Part shown: positions 17,091 through 25,310 of the stretch, in pieces
Layout: each line of letters begins with the position of its first letter
Numbering within the stretch: position 1 is the first letter of the stretch
NCBI RefSeq assembly: GCF_000717185.1
Contig: NZ_JNYE01000063.1
Span: 6,781-70,780, forward strand
Direction of reading: 5' to 3'
DNA from: Kitasatospora phosalacinea
GTDB taxonomy: Bacteria; Actinomycetota; Actinomycetes; Streptomycetales; Streptomycetaceae
DNA: 64,000 bases
Notes under the pieces: generated by a model
What the model was told of the DNA's origin: nothing
Database searches by the model: none
What the model saw: only the letters and a program-made list of their open reading frames with translations
Position numbers and translations under genes: made by a program

Positions 17091-18734
17091 ATGACAGTGC
17101 GCACCCTGAACGACGCCGACGACACCGCGTCCGACACCGCGGCCACGACGGACGGCGAGACCCGCCAGAGCACCCGTGAGGAACTCGGCCGCTTCGCCGA
17201 GCAGGGCGGCTTCGCCCTCACCGCGGACACCAACCCCTGGCTGGAGGCCGCCGAAACCGTCACCGGCCCCGAGGACGCCCGCGCCGCCTCCACCGTCCTC
17301 GCCGAACTCCGCAGCCGCGACACCCGCGCCGTCGGCCAGGCCGCCAACGCCATCGCCACCAAGGCCGGCCTCGACATCCCCGACACCCTCGGCGGCCTCA
17401 CCACCCTGCTCGACCTCCTCCAGCGCGTCCACGCGACCTCCGCGACGCTGCGCACCGAGGCCTACGAGCAGGACCTCGCCGAACTCGCCGCCGCCACCGG
17501 CAGCTCCGCCTACCGCAAGGAGAACGGCGCCAAGCTCGGCTGGAACCGCCGCCGCCAGCTCCGCGGCCGGGCCCGCGCCCTCGCCGCCGCGGGCACCCGC
17601 CCCGGCCGCGCCGACCTGCACACCGCCCTGGTCGCCGCCGCCGACGCCCACCGCGACTGGACCGCCCTCTCCAACGGCACCTCCCGCCCCTCCGTCCCCG
17701 TCGACGGAGCCCTCCTCACCGAGACCGCCAACGTCGTCGAATCCCTCGCCGACGCGGTCCGCTCCCTCACCCGCCTCCTCCCCGAACGCGCCCTCGACGC
17801 CCTCCCGCTCACCGAACTCGCCGACCTCGTCGACCGCCTCGCCGCCGACGAAGGCACCCTCTACCGGCTCTCCGCGCTGCGCCAGCTGCGACTGGAACTC
17901 GCCGAGCAGGGGCTCACCGAGCTGCTGGGGGAGCTGAACGAGCGGCAAGCCGACAAGGACGCTGCGCTGGCCGCGTACGACCGGCACGTCGCCGCGAAGG
18001 CCGCGCTGGCGGCGGGGCCGCGCCAGGGCGAGGCCCCGGTCGAGGAGACGGTGGCCGAGACCGAGGTCGTCGAGGACGAGCCCATGGTTGAGGTTGAGGT
18101 TGCTGTCGAGGAGCCGGTGGCTGAGGTTGAGCCGGTGGTCGAGGCTGTGGTGACTGAGGAGCCCGAGGTCGAGCCGGAGCCCGAGGCTGCGGTGGAGGCC
18201 CCGGCTGTTGAGGTTGAGGTCGCTGTCGAGGAGCCGGTGGCCGAGGCTGCGGTGGAGGCGCCGACCGTTGAGGCTGAGGCTGCTGTCGAGGAGGCGGCGG
18301 CTGAGGTCGAGCCGGAGCCCGAGGCTGCGGTCAAGGCCCCGGCTGTTGAGGTTGAGGTTGCTGTCGAGGAGGCGGTGGCCGAGGTCGAGCCGGAGGTTGT
18401 CGTCGAGCCGGTGGCCGAGGTCGAGGTTGCCGTTGAGGAGGCGGCGGCTGAGGTTGCCGTTGAGGCGGAGGCTGTCGTCGAGTCGGAGCCTGAGGCTGTG
18501 GTGGAGGCCCCGGCTGTTGAGGTTGAGGTTGCTGTCGAGGAGGCGGTGGCCGAGGTGCGGCTGAGGTTGCCGAGCCGGCTGCTGTCACGGTGGTGGCGGG
18601 GTGGGCCAAGCCCGAGCTGGTGCCGGGGAAGCCGATCACCGGGTACTCCGCGGAGGAACTGGTCGCGCTGGTGGGCTGGTTGGACTCGGACGGGGAGGAG
18701 CGCAGCGATGACGAGTTGCTGCGGGCGGCGATGA
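17091..18734 (+). CDS. Glu/Val/Ala-repeat protein, frameshifted near the C-terminus
   Basis: ATG 17091 gives an alpha-helical N-terminal half (residues 1-310: NPWLEAAETVTGPEDARAAS, SAYRKENGAKLGWNRRRQLR). A long acidic tail of imperfect repeats of the type VEVEVAVEEPVAEVE follows (about 320-490). At 18557 the frame leaves the repeat and continues as Arg/Trp-rich nonsense to 18734. Shifting by one base restores AAEVAEPAAVTVVAGWAKP and a conserved C-terminal domain (next entry). One G appears to be missing from a GTGGCGG run: a mutation, a slippage event in repeats, or a sequence error. The function of the N-terminal half is unknown; it is cytoplasmic by lack of signals. Confidence 0.6.
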   Translation: MTVRTLNDADDTASDTAATTDGETRQSTREELGRFAEQGGFALTADTNPWLEAAETVTGPEDARAASTVLAELRSRDTRAVGQAANAIATKAGLDIPDTLGGLTTLLDLLQRVHATSATLRTEAYEQDLAELAAATGSSAYRKENGAKLGWNRRRQLRGRARALAAAGTRPGRADLHTALVAAADAHRDWTALSNGTSRPSVPVDGALLTETANVVESLADAVRSLTRLLPERALDALPLTELADLVDRLAADEGTLYRLSALRQLRLELAEQGLTELLGELNERQADKDAALAAYDRHVAAKAALAAGPRQGEAPVEETVAETEVVEDEPMVEVEVAVEEPVAEVEPVVEAVVTEEPEVEPEPEAAVEAPAVEVEVAVEEPVAEAAVEAPTVEAEAAVEEAAAEVEPEPEAAVKAPAVEVEVAVEEAVAEVEPEVVVEPVAEVEVAVEEAAAEVAVEAEAVVESEPEAVVEAPAVEVEVAVEEAVAEVRLRLPSRLLSRWWRGGPSPSWCRGSRSPGTPRRNWSRWWAGWTRTGRSAAMTSCCGRR

Positions 18735-18811
18735 AGGAGCTCGGGTTCGCCCGGCTCGGGCCGCGGATCAAGGAGGCGCTGGGCGCCGCGGTGGCTTCCG
18801 TCCGCGCCTGA
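18557..18811 (+). pseudogene. displaced C-terminal domain of the repeat protein
   Basis: In the frame one base back, the repeat tail continues without a break. It leads into KPELVPGKPITGYSAEELVA, LVGWLDSDGEERSDDELLRA and AMKELGFARLGPRIKEALGA, ending TGA 18809-18811. This EELVALV...DDELL...ELGF...RI pattern is a small C-terminal domain I recall from actinobacterial helicase-like and restriction-like proteins. It was therefore almost certainly part of the protein that starts at 17091. Confidence 0.55.
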
Positions 18812-18872
18812 CGTTTCGTCAAGTAGGGTGCTTCCGCCCGCCGTTGTGCTTCGTGCGCAGCGGCGGGCGGTG

Positions 18873-19334
18873 TCATTCGCCGATGTCCTCGTGCCAGAGG
18901 TCGGGGCGGGCGGTGACGAAGTCGGTCATCAGGCGTACGCAGCGCGGGTCGTCGAGCAGGGTGATGCCGGTGCCGTGGGCGGCGAGCCAGTCGTGGCCGC
19001 CGGTGAAGGTGGTGGATTCGCCGATGACGACGTGGCCGATGCCGAACTGGCGGACCAGGCCCGAGCAGTACCAGCACGGCGAGAGGGTGGTGACCATCAC
19101 GGTGTCGCGGTAGCCGCGCAGGCGGCCGGCGGCGCGGAAGGCCGAGGTCTCGGCGTGCAGGGAGGGGTCGCCGTCCTGGACGCGTCGGTTGTGTCCGCGC
19201 CCGAGCAGTTCGCCGTCGAGCCGGAACAGGGCCGCCCCGATCGGGATGCCGCCCTCGGCGAGTCCGGCTTCCGCCTCCGCCACGGCGACGTCCAGCCACG
19301 CCCGGGCCCGTTCCGCCGTCACCTGACCGTCCAT
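18873..19334 (-). CDS. nucleoside/cytosine deaminase family protein
   Basis: This 153-residue protein has the zinc deaminase motifs: HAETSAFRAAG (His and catalytic Glu, near residue 61) and SPCWYCSG (two Cys, near residue 90). The order and length fit the Fcy1/guanine-deaminase-like branch, which deaminates free bases such as cytosine or guanine in the cytoplasm. The acidic end RPDLWHEDIGE is typical of yeast-type cytosine deaminases. It is convergent with the repeat-protein gene and stands alone. Confidence 0.88.
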   Translation of the reverse strand: MDGQVTAERARAWLDVAVAEAEAGLAEGGIPIGAALFRLDGELLGRGHNRRVQDGDPSLHAETSAFRAAGRLRGYRDTVMVTTLSPCWYCSGLVRQFGIGHVVIGESTTFTGGHDWLAAHGTGITLLDDPRCVRLMTDFVTARPDLWHEDIGE

Positions 19335-19449
19335 CGGTCACCTCCTCGCCGTTCACTCTCCCCACCCGCCTGCCGTGGTGCACCCCGCCACGCCGTCAGG
19401 GGATCGGGGCGGTGTCCGGCGGGTTTGACGTTTCCTTTAAGGTGCGGGG

Positions 19450-20358
19450 ATGCGAGATTTCGGGGCGGGACTGCGGTTCCTGTTCAGCGGGCAGCGGTGG
19501 GTGGCGCGGCACGGGCGGTGGTGGGGCTTCGGGATGATCCCGGCGCTGATCGCCCTGGTCGGGTACGTGGCCGCGCTGGTGGTGCTCGTCGTGTACGCGG
19601 GGGACCTGGCCGAGTGGGCCACGCCGTTCGCGGACGGGTGGAGCGAGCTGTGGCGGGACGTGGTGCGGACGGTCGTCGCGGTGGTGGCGGTCGGCGCGGG
19701 CGGGCTGCTGGCGATGCTGACGTTCACGATGGCGACGCTGCTGATCGGCGAGCCGTTCTACGAGTCGCTGTCGGCGAAGGTCGAGGAGACCGAGGGCGGC
19801 GGCCCGCCGGAGCTCGACCTGCCGCTCTGGCGGGAGCTGTGGGTGGCGGCGCGGGACAGCCTCGCGGTGCTGCTGCGAGCGGCGGCGTTCGGGATCGTGC
19901 TGTTCCTGTGCGGGTTCATCCCGGTGGTGGGGCAGACCGTGATCCCGGTGCTGGCGGTGTGCGTGTCCGGGTTCTACCTGACCGTCGAGCTGACCGGCAC
20001 GCCGCTGCAGAAGCGCGGCCTGTCGCAGAAGGAGCGGCTGCGGCTGCTGCGCTCCCGGCTGTCGATGACGCTCGGCTTCGGGACCGGTCTGACGCTGCTG
20101 TTCCTGGTCCCGGGCCTGACGGTGCTGGCGATGCCCGGCGCGGTGGCCGGTGCGACGCTGCTGGCGCGGGAGGTCTCCCCGTACGAGGTGGCGGGCGCGG
20201 ACGAGGACGGCGACGGCGACGGCGGCGACGGGGAGGACGGCGAGCAGCCGAATCCGTACCAGCAGGGCCCGTACCCGTACCAGGGCGGGAATCCGTACCA
20301 GGGCGGGAACCCCCATCAGGGCGGGAACCCGTACGCCGTTGACCCGCAGGTCGGATGA
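19450..20358 (+). CDS. EI24-domain membrane protein (CysZ-like)
   Basis: This 302-residue protein has four to five membrane helices (WWGFGMIPALIALVGYVAAL, TVVAVVAVGAGGLLAMLTFT, GIVLFLCGFIPVVGQTVIPV) in the EI24/CysZ arrangement. CysZ imports sulfate in enterobacteria; actinobacterial members are uncharacterised. The C-terminal 50 residues are an acidic stretch followed by imperfect NPYQGG repeats, probably an exposed tail. A TTTGACG motif 20-30 bases before the start suggests a promoter very near the ATG. Confidence 0.85.
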   Translation: MRDFGAGLRFLFSGQRWVARHGRWWGFGMIPALIALVGYVAALVVLVVYAGDLAEWATPFADGWSELWRDVVRTVVAVVAVGAGGLLAMLTFTMATLLIGEPFYESLSAKVEETEGGGPPELDLPLWRELWVAARDSLAVLLRAAAFGIVLFLCGFIPVVGQTVIPVLAVCVSGFYLTVELTGTPLQKRGLSQKERLRLLRSRLSMTLGFGTGLTLLFLVPGLTVLAMPGAVAGATLLAREVSPYEVAGADEDGDGDGGDGEDGEQPNPYQQGPYPYQGGNPYQGGNPHQGGNPYAVDPQVG

Positions 20359-20387
20359 TCGAACCTGCTACCGGACGCTACCGGGAT

Positions 20388-20417
20388 TTGACGTAGCGTC
20401 ACCGACTGCGCGATAAC
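20388..20417 (+). promoter_or_regulatory. probable promoter of the P450 gene
   Basis: TTGACG (20388-20393) and GATAAC (20412-20417) are separated by 18 bases. The expected transcription start falls at or next to ATG 20424, so the mRNA is probably leaderless. Confidence 0.5.
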
Positions 20418-20423
20418 GTCCCC

Positions 20424-21662
20424 ATGGCCGTATCCGTATCCGTGGACGCCGCCTCGCGCGGCGTCGATCTCGGTGACCCCGTGTTCTGGCGGTTGCCCGA
20501 GGAGGCGCGGGCCGTGGCGTTCGCCCGGCTGCGCGGGCGTTCCGGCCCGGTGGGGTTCACCGACCGGGCGACGGGGCGGCGGTGCTGGGCGCTCGTCCGG
20601 CACGCGGACGTGACGGCGGCGAGCCGGGCGCCCGAGGTGTACCTGTCCGGGCCGGGGGTGACCACGCCGGAGCCGGCCCGGTGGGTGCGGGCGGTGTTCG
20701 GCGACTCGATGGTCAACCTGGACGACCCCCGGCACGCCGACCTGCGCCGGGTGGTCGGCCGGGCGTTCGCGCCGCGGCTGCTCGCCGAGGTCGAGCGGGA
20801 CATCCGGGAGACCGCCGTCGAGCTGGTCGACCGGCTGGAGCGGGAGCGCCCCGCCGACTTCGTCACCGCCGTCGCGGCCGAGCTCCCGTTCCGGGTGATC
20901 TGCACGATGATGGGCATCCCGCCGGAGCAGCGCCGCCGGATCCTGGCCCGGATAAACCTCGCCGCCGCCCCCTCCGGGGTGGCCCGCCGCGGGCTGCGGG
21001 TGCCCGGGCGGGGCCTGCGGGCGCTGGCCGCGATGCAGCTGACGGTGGCCGCGCTGGGCCGCGAGCGGCGCCGCCGCCCGACCGGAGACCTGATCTCCGC
21101 CCTGGTCACCGCCGACGTGGACGGCCGCCGCCTGAACTCCCGCGAGCTCGGCGCGTTCTTCTCGCTGCTGCTGGTCGCGGGCGTGGAGACCACCCGCAAC
21201 GCGCTCGCCCACGGCCTGCACCTGCTGACCGTCCACCCCGAGCAGCGGGCCCTGCTGCTCGGGGACCTCGACGCCCGCCTGGGCGGCGCGGTGGAGGAGG
21301 TCGTCCGGTACTCCACGCCGATCGTCCAGTTCCGCCGCACCGTGGCCGTCGACCACCGGCTGTCCGGGATCCGGCTCGCCGCGGGAGACAAGGTGGTGCT
21401 GTTCTACGGCTCCGCCAACCGCGACGAGGCGGTCTTCCGCGACCCCGACGCCTTCGACATCACCCGCTCGCCCAACCCCCACCTCGGCTTCGGCGGCGGC
21501 GGCCCGCACTTCTGCCTCGGCGCCCACCTGGCCCGCCAGGAGATGCGGGTGCTGCTGCGCGAGCTGTTCACCCGCCTCCCGGAGATCCGCTCCACCGCCG
21601 CGCCCGAGACCGTCCCGTCCTCCTTCGACCACCGCGTCCGCTCGCTGCCGTTCACGTTCTGA
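20424..21662 (+). CDS. cytochrome P450
   Basis: This is a 412-residue soluble bacterial P450. The I-helix oxygen-binding motif is LLVAGVETTRNAL near residue 252. The K-helix ExxR is in EEVVRYSTP. The heme-binding loop FGGGGPHFCLGAHLAR near residue 355 holds the Cys ligand. It would hydroxylate an unknown substrate using remote ferredoxin partners, as no redox partner or biosynthetic gene is adjacent. Length and motifs are complete, so it is probably active. Confidence 0.92.
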   Translation: MAVSVSVDAASRGVDLGDPVFWRLPEEARAVAFARLRGRSGPVGFTDRATGRRCWALVRHADVTAASRAPEVYLSGPGVTTPEPARWVRAVFGDSMVNLDDPRHADLRRVVGRAFAPRLLAEVERDIRETAVELVDRLERERPADFVTAVAAELPFRVICTMMGIPPEQRRRILARINLAAAPSGVARRGLRVPGRGLRALAAMQLTVAALGRERRRRPTGDLISALVTADVDGRRLNSRELGAFFSLLLVAGVETTRNALAHGLHLLTVHPEQRALLLGDLDARLGGAVEEVVRYSTPIVQFRRTVAVDHRLSGIRLAAGDKVVLFYGSANRDEAVFRDPDAFDITRSPNPHLGFGGGGPHFCLGAHLARQEMRVLLRELFTRLPEIRSTAAPETVPSSFDHRVRSLPFTF

Positions 21663-21693
21663 CGGCGGCGAGCGGCGAGCGGCGGATCGGGAT

Positions 21694-21951
21694 CTAGGAC
21701 GGGTGGCTGCCCACCGTGTCGTGGATCTCCGCGCCCATCACGCTGTTGGCGCGGGCGCAGTGGGCGCCGCAGAAGAAGCGCCCGGCGACCTCGACGCCGT
21801 GGCCGACGATGCGGACGGTGCACTGCTCGCAGCGTGGGGCGAGCTTCTCCATCGCGCACTCGAAACTGTCGAAGACGTAGGTGTCGCCGGTGATCGTCTT
21901 GATCTCGAAGGACAGCCAGTAGTCGTTCTGGCACACCACGCAGACCGCCAT
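21694..21951 (-). CDS. small Cys-rich (zinc-ribbon-like) protein
   Basis: ATG 21951, after GAGAGGAG, gives 85 residues; a longer in-frame start at 22014 lacks support. Cysteines come as CVVC near the start, CAMEKLAPRCEQC in the middle and FFCGAHC near the end, a layout that fits one or two structural zinc sites. The repeat of an aromatic strand (YWLSFEIKTITGDTYVF) suggests a compact beta domain. It is cytoplasmic by lack of signals. No family name is recognised. Confidence 0.7.
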   Translation of the reverse strand: MAVCVVCQNDYWLSFEIKTITGDTYVFDSFECAMEKLAPRCEQCTVRIVGHGVEVAGRFFCGAHCARANSVMGAEIHDTVGSHPS

Positions 21952-22118
21952 GTCGGGCTCCTCTCGTCGTACGGGTCCACCGCCGAGTCTCCGGTCGCGA
22001 CGCGCGGGCGGCAATCGGCGGCGGTCCGAACGGACAGATCGGGGCGGATCCGGACGAAAAACCGGCGCGCCGTCCGATAATGGTCAGCAGGGTCCGGGGT
22101 TCAGCCGAGGAGGCCGAG

Positions 22119-22457
22119 ATGATCATCCGAATCTGGGAGGCGCAGGTCGCCCCGAACCGCGCCGAGGACTTCTGCGCCAGGCTCGCCACGACCGTGCTGC
22201 CCGGCCTCGGCCGGTGGGACGGCTTCCTCGGCGGCGAACTGCTCCGGGCCTGCTCCGACGGCGACCACCGGGTGCAGATGATCACCCGCTGGCGCGACGA
22301 GGAGGCCCTGCGGGCGTACGCCGGACCGATGTGGCGGATCCGGCCGGTCTGGTCCGAGGGCGAACTGCACGAACTGGAGCACCCGCCGACGGTCGTCCAC
22401 TTCCACTCGCTGAGCCGACTCGACCACGCCTCCGAACGACCCACCGCCGCGGCCTGA
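22119..22457 (+). CDS. ABM-like (antibiotic biosynthesis monooxygenase fold) protein
   Basis: ATG 22119 gives 112 residues with a dimeric alpha/beta-barrel pattern: MIIRIWEAQVAPNRAEDFCA, FLGGELLRACSDGDHRVQMI, RWRDEEALRAYAGPMWRI. Such proteins are cofactor-free monooxygenases, heme-degrading enzymes or small dimeric sensors. GATAAT at 22076-22081 could be its -10 box. It is convergent with the Lrp gene and its role is not evident. Confidence 0.65.
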   Translation: MIIRIWEAQVAPNRAEDFCARLATTVLPGLGRWDGFLGGELLRACSDGDHRVQMITRWRDEEALRAYAGPMWRIRPVWSEGELHELEHPPTVVHFHSLSRLDHASERPTAAA

Positions 22458-22473
22458 CCGGCCCCCGGGGGAG

Positions 22474-22929
22474 TCAGGACACGGGGATGCCCGTGTCGGC
22501 CTTCACCTGCTTCATCGTCAGGTGCGAGTGCACCTGCGCGATCCCCGGCAGCCCGGAGAGCACGTCCGTGACGAAGCGCTCGTACGCGGCCAGGTCGGCC
22601 ACCGCGACCCGCAGCAGGTAGTCCGGGTCGCCGAACAGGCGGTGCGCCTCCACCACCTCCGGCAGCTCCGCCACCCGGCGCTCGAACTCGCCGACGGTGG
22701 CCCGGTCCTCGTGCCGCATCACCACCGTCACGAACGGCTGGAAACCGCGCCCGACGGCCACCGGGTCGAGCAGCGCCCGGTAGCCGCGGACCACGCCCCG
22801 CTCCTCCAGGTGACGCACCCGGCGCAGGCACGGGGACGGGGTCAGGCCCACCCGCTCGGCCAGCTCGGCGTTGCTGATCCGGCCGTCCTGCTGGAGCTCG
22901 TGGAGGATTCTGCGGTCAAGGCGGTCCAT
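22474..22929 (-). CDS. Lrp/AsnC-family regulator
   Basis: This 151-residue protein has the standard layout. The N-terminal helix-turn-helix is LDRRILHELQQDGRISNAE, with NAELAERVGLTPSPCLRRV. The C-terminal RAM ligand-binding domain includes DPDYLLRVAVADLAAYERFV and VHSHLTMKQVKADTG. Lrp proteins sense amino acids. It is divergent from a LysE exporter with a 122-base gap, so it very probably activates that exporter when the amino acid accumulates. Confidence 0.92.
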   Translation of the reverse strand: MDRLDRRILHELQQDGRISNAELAERVGLTPSPCLRRVRHLEERGVVRGYRALLDPVAVGRGFQPFVTVVMRHEDRATVGEFERRVAELPEVVEAHRLFGDPDYLLRVAVADLAAYERFVTDVLSGLPGIAQVHSHLTMKQVKADTGIPVS

Positions 22930-23051
22930 GGCGCAACATTCTGCCAGAAGGTGCCCTTGACCAGCGAAAACGGGACATCGGCTGCCAGGCGTGGACCGCT
23001 AGCGTCCAGGGGCTGGGATTTCCCCCTCCCGTTCCCCGACCCGAAGGTGCC

Positions 23052-23684
23052 ATGGACCCGCACGCCCTGCTGCTCTTCCTCGGCGTCGACGTGCTGCTGG
23101 TCTGCACGCCCGGCCCCGACTGGCTCCACATCGCCGCCCGCGGCCTCGGCCAGGGCCGCCGCGCCGCGCTCACCGCCGTCATCGGCGTCTGCGCCGGGTA
23201 CGCCGTCCACACCCTGCTCTCCGCCGCCGGCCTCGCCGCCGCCCTGCGCGCCGTCCCCGCCCTGCTCCCCGCGCTGCGCCTGGCCGGCGCGGGCTACCTG
23301 GCCCTCCTTGCCGTCGGCATGCTGCTCGCCCTCCGCCGCGGCGGCACCGGCCGGGCCGTGACCGCCGCGAGCGGGCCGCAGCCGACGCGGACGGTGCTGC
23401 GGCAGTCGCTGCTGACCGCCCTGCTCAACCCCAAGGGGCTGCTGCTCTACCTCTCGCTCGTCCCGCAGTTCGTCACCCCGGACGGGAGCCTCCCCGTCGG
23501 CGGGCAGGTCGCGGCGCTCGGCGCGCTCAACGTCCTGTGCTGCGCCGCCGTCTACTCGGCCGTCGCCCTGGGCGCGGCCCGCCTCGGCGGGCGGCTCGGG
23601 TCGACCCCGGCGGCGGCGCGACGCCTGTCGGCGGTCTCGGCGGTCCTGCTGCTGGCGGTCGCGGGGGTCACCGCGGCAGCCTGA
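23052..23684 (+). CDS. LysE-family amino acid exporter
   Basis: This 210-residue protein has six hydrophobic segments. The LysE/RhtB signature opens the protein (FLGVDVLLVCTPGPDWLHIA, with GxxPGPD-like TPGPD). Helix-rich segments such as GVCAGYAVHTLLSAAGLAAA and LLNPKGLLLYLSLVPQFVTP follow. The family exports amino acids such as lysine, threonine or branched-chain types. It is divergent from an Lrp regulator, a common control pair. The gene ends before a pair of inverted dispersed repeats that may terminate transcription. Confidence 0.92.
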   Translation: MDPHALLLFLGVDVLLVCTPGPDWLHIAARGLGQGRRAALTAVIGVCAGYAVHTLLSAAGLAAALRAVPALLPALRLAGAGYLALLAVGMLLALRRGGTGRAVTAASGPQPTRTVLRQSLLTALLNPKGLLLYLSLVPQFVTPDGSLPVGGQVAALGALNVLCCAAVYSAVALGAARLGGRLGSTPAAARRLSAVSAVLLLAVAGVTAAA

Positions 23685-23746
23685 CAGCAGGCGGGGCGGA
23701 GGCGCATGCAGGGGCCCGGGGAACTGTCGGGCACACGGGCATGCAC

Positions 23747-23906
23747 GTCAGGGGCCCGGGGAACGGCGGGCTCGGGGCTGCTGGCGGTGCACTGCCGGTG
23801 CGTGCCGTTGCTCCGGGTTCTGTTCAGGCGGCCCGGAGCAGCACGGACGCATCGGTGGGCTCCGGCCGTCAGCAGCTCGGAGTCGCCGTTCCCCGAGCCC
23901 CTGACG
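23747..23906. repeat. dispersed repeat copies 2 and 3 in inverted arrangement
   Basis: The 42-bp unit at 23755-23796 matches the complement of 6377-6418. Its head, with core CAGGGGCCCGGGGAACGGCG (from 23749), returns inverted at 23884-23906 with one difference, and another partial copy begins near 23709. The two inverted copies lie between convergent genes and could fold into a long terminator-like stem. Confidence 0.55.
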
Positions 23907-25149
23907 GGGCTCCTGTGTCGTGGGCGGCCAGGGCCGCTCGCAGGGTGAGGAGGTCGGGACCGCGGACGGCGTCGAGGCCGGTGAGGTCGGCGGCGCGGCG
24001 CAGGCGGTAGTCGACGGTGTTGGGGTGCACCTGCAGCCTCGCGGCGGTGCGGCGGCGGTCGAGGCCGCTGGTGAGGAACGCCCTCAGGGTGGAGAGGAGT
24101 TCGGGGCGTCCGGCGAGGGGGGTGAGCAGGGCGGCGAGGGCGTCGCGGGCCGGGCCGGGGCGGCTGAGCTGGTACTCGACGAGGACGTCGTCGAGCAGGT
24201 GCGGGCCGGGGCCGCGGCCGGTGGCCTCGGCGACCCGGCGGACGTCGGCGGCCAGGCGGGCGGCGTCGGCGACCTCCGCGGGGGCGGCGGTGGTGGCGGC
24301 GGCGGTCAGTTCGGCGCCGCAGGCGCGGGCGAGGCGGTCGAGCAGGGCGGCCAGGGCGGTGCGGTCGGGGGCCGGGGCGGGGGAGTCGTCGGGGAGCAGG
24401 ACGGGGCCGCCGTCGGCGGCCAGCGCGGCCAGTGGCACGCCGTCCGTGCGGCGTTCCAACTCGGCGCGCAGGCGCCGGAGTTTGCGGCGGGCGGCGACCG
24501 AGCGGTTGACGCCGGGGCGGGACTCGTCGGGGTGCGGGCCGATCGCGAGGGAGAGCACCAGGTAGCGGGCGGGCAGCCGGATCCCGGCCCGGTCGGCGGC
24601 GGCGCGCGGGTCACCGCCCTCCAGCAGGCGGGAGAGCAGGGCCTGCCGGGAGACCTGTTCGTCGCCGAGCGCGGCCTGCCGTTCCTGCACGTACCCGGCG
24701 GCGACGGCGCAGCTGACCACCCGCAGGTAGCCGAGCAGGCGGTCCTGGGCGGTGGCGACGTCGGGCAGGTCGGCGGGGGCGGCCTCGGCGAGGAGGCGGG
24801 CGGCGCACAGCTGGGCGCCCAGGTGGTAGGCGCCGACCACCGACTCCAGCGGGACGCCCTCGTCGGCGCGGCGGGCCGCGGACTCGCGGATCCGGGCGAG
24901 TTCGGGCTCGCCGGGCAGCACGCCGGTGCGCATCACCTCGACGAAGGCCCGGATGCCGCGCTCGACCTGGCGGGTGATCTCGCCGCGCAGCTGCTCGGGC
25001 GGCAGCGCGTGGTAGTCGGGGAGCCGGTCCAGCAGCCGGACCATCACCTCGGTGGCGAGGGCGGGGGCCAGGGCGAGCAGCCGCCGGTGGACCGGTCGGC
25101 CGCCGAACCTGGGCCCTTCGGTGGGGAGTTCGGCGTTGGGTGCGGTCAC
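23869..25149 (-). CDS. CdaR/PucR-family helix-turn-helix regulator
   Basis: This 426-residue protein has an N-terminal sensor-like helical region (residues 1-170, with PLESVVGAYHLGAQLCAARL), a GGDEF-like central part, and the C-terminal PucR HTH near residues 340-400 (LTSGLDRRRTAARLQVHPNT, VDYRLRRAADLTG). Such proteins respond to metabolites or redox state. It is divergent from the secreted lipase gene with a palindrome between them, so control of that lipase is the natural inference. The extreme C-terminus is encoded by a dispersed repeat. Confidence 0.85.
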   Translation of the reverse strand: MTAPNAELPTEGPRFGGRPVHRRLLALAPALATEVMVRLLDRLPDYHALPPEQLRGEITRQVERGIRAFVEVMRTGVLPGEPELARIRESAARRADEGVPLESVVGAYHLGAQLCAARLLAEAAPADLPDVATAQDRLLGYLRVVSCAVAAGYVQERQAALGDEQVSRQALLSRLLEGGDPRAAADRAGIRLPARYLVLSLAIGPHPDESRPGVNRSVAARRKLRRLRAELERRTDGVPLAALAADGGPVLLPDDSPAPAPDRTALAALLDRLARACGAELTAAATTAAPAEVADAARLAADVRRVAEATGRGPGPHLLDDVLVEYQLSRPGPARDALAALLTPLAGRPELLSTLRAFLTSGLDRRRTAARLQVHPNTVDYRLRRAADLTGLDAVRGPDLLTLRAALAAHDTGAPSGARGTATPSC

Positions 25150-25223
25150 AATCCACCTCGCGAATCTCTGGGCGGCGGCCCGGCGACGGGGGCGGGCGGC
25201 GCGTTCATCATGGTTCCCCGGAG

Positions 25224-25243
25224 GTTACCTACCCGTAGGTAAC
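25224..25243. promoter_or_regulatory. palindrome between CdaR and lipase genes
   Basis: GTTACCTAC (25224-25232) and GTAGGTAAC (25235-25243) form a perfect inverted repeat around CC. TTACCTACCCGTAGGTAA is unusually AT-rich for the region. It lies 68 bases before the lipase start and is a likely operator, though a TetR-type protein could also use such a site. Confidence 0.55.
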
Positions 25244-25310
25244 TCCCGTGATCCCCCACCTTGTTCAGGTCGCGCGCCCCCACCCCCCCCAGTCAGAGAC
25301 GGGAACCGCC

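Noticed and set aside
18540..18570. Programmed -1 frameshift in the Glu/Val-repeat protein
   Set aside because: No slippery heptamer or downstream structure of the usual kind is seen at the break; a base loss is simpler.
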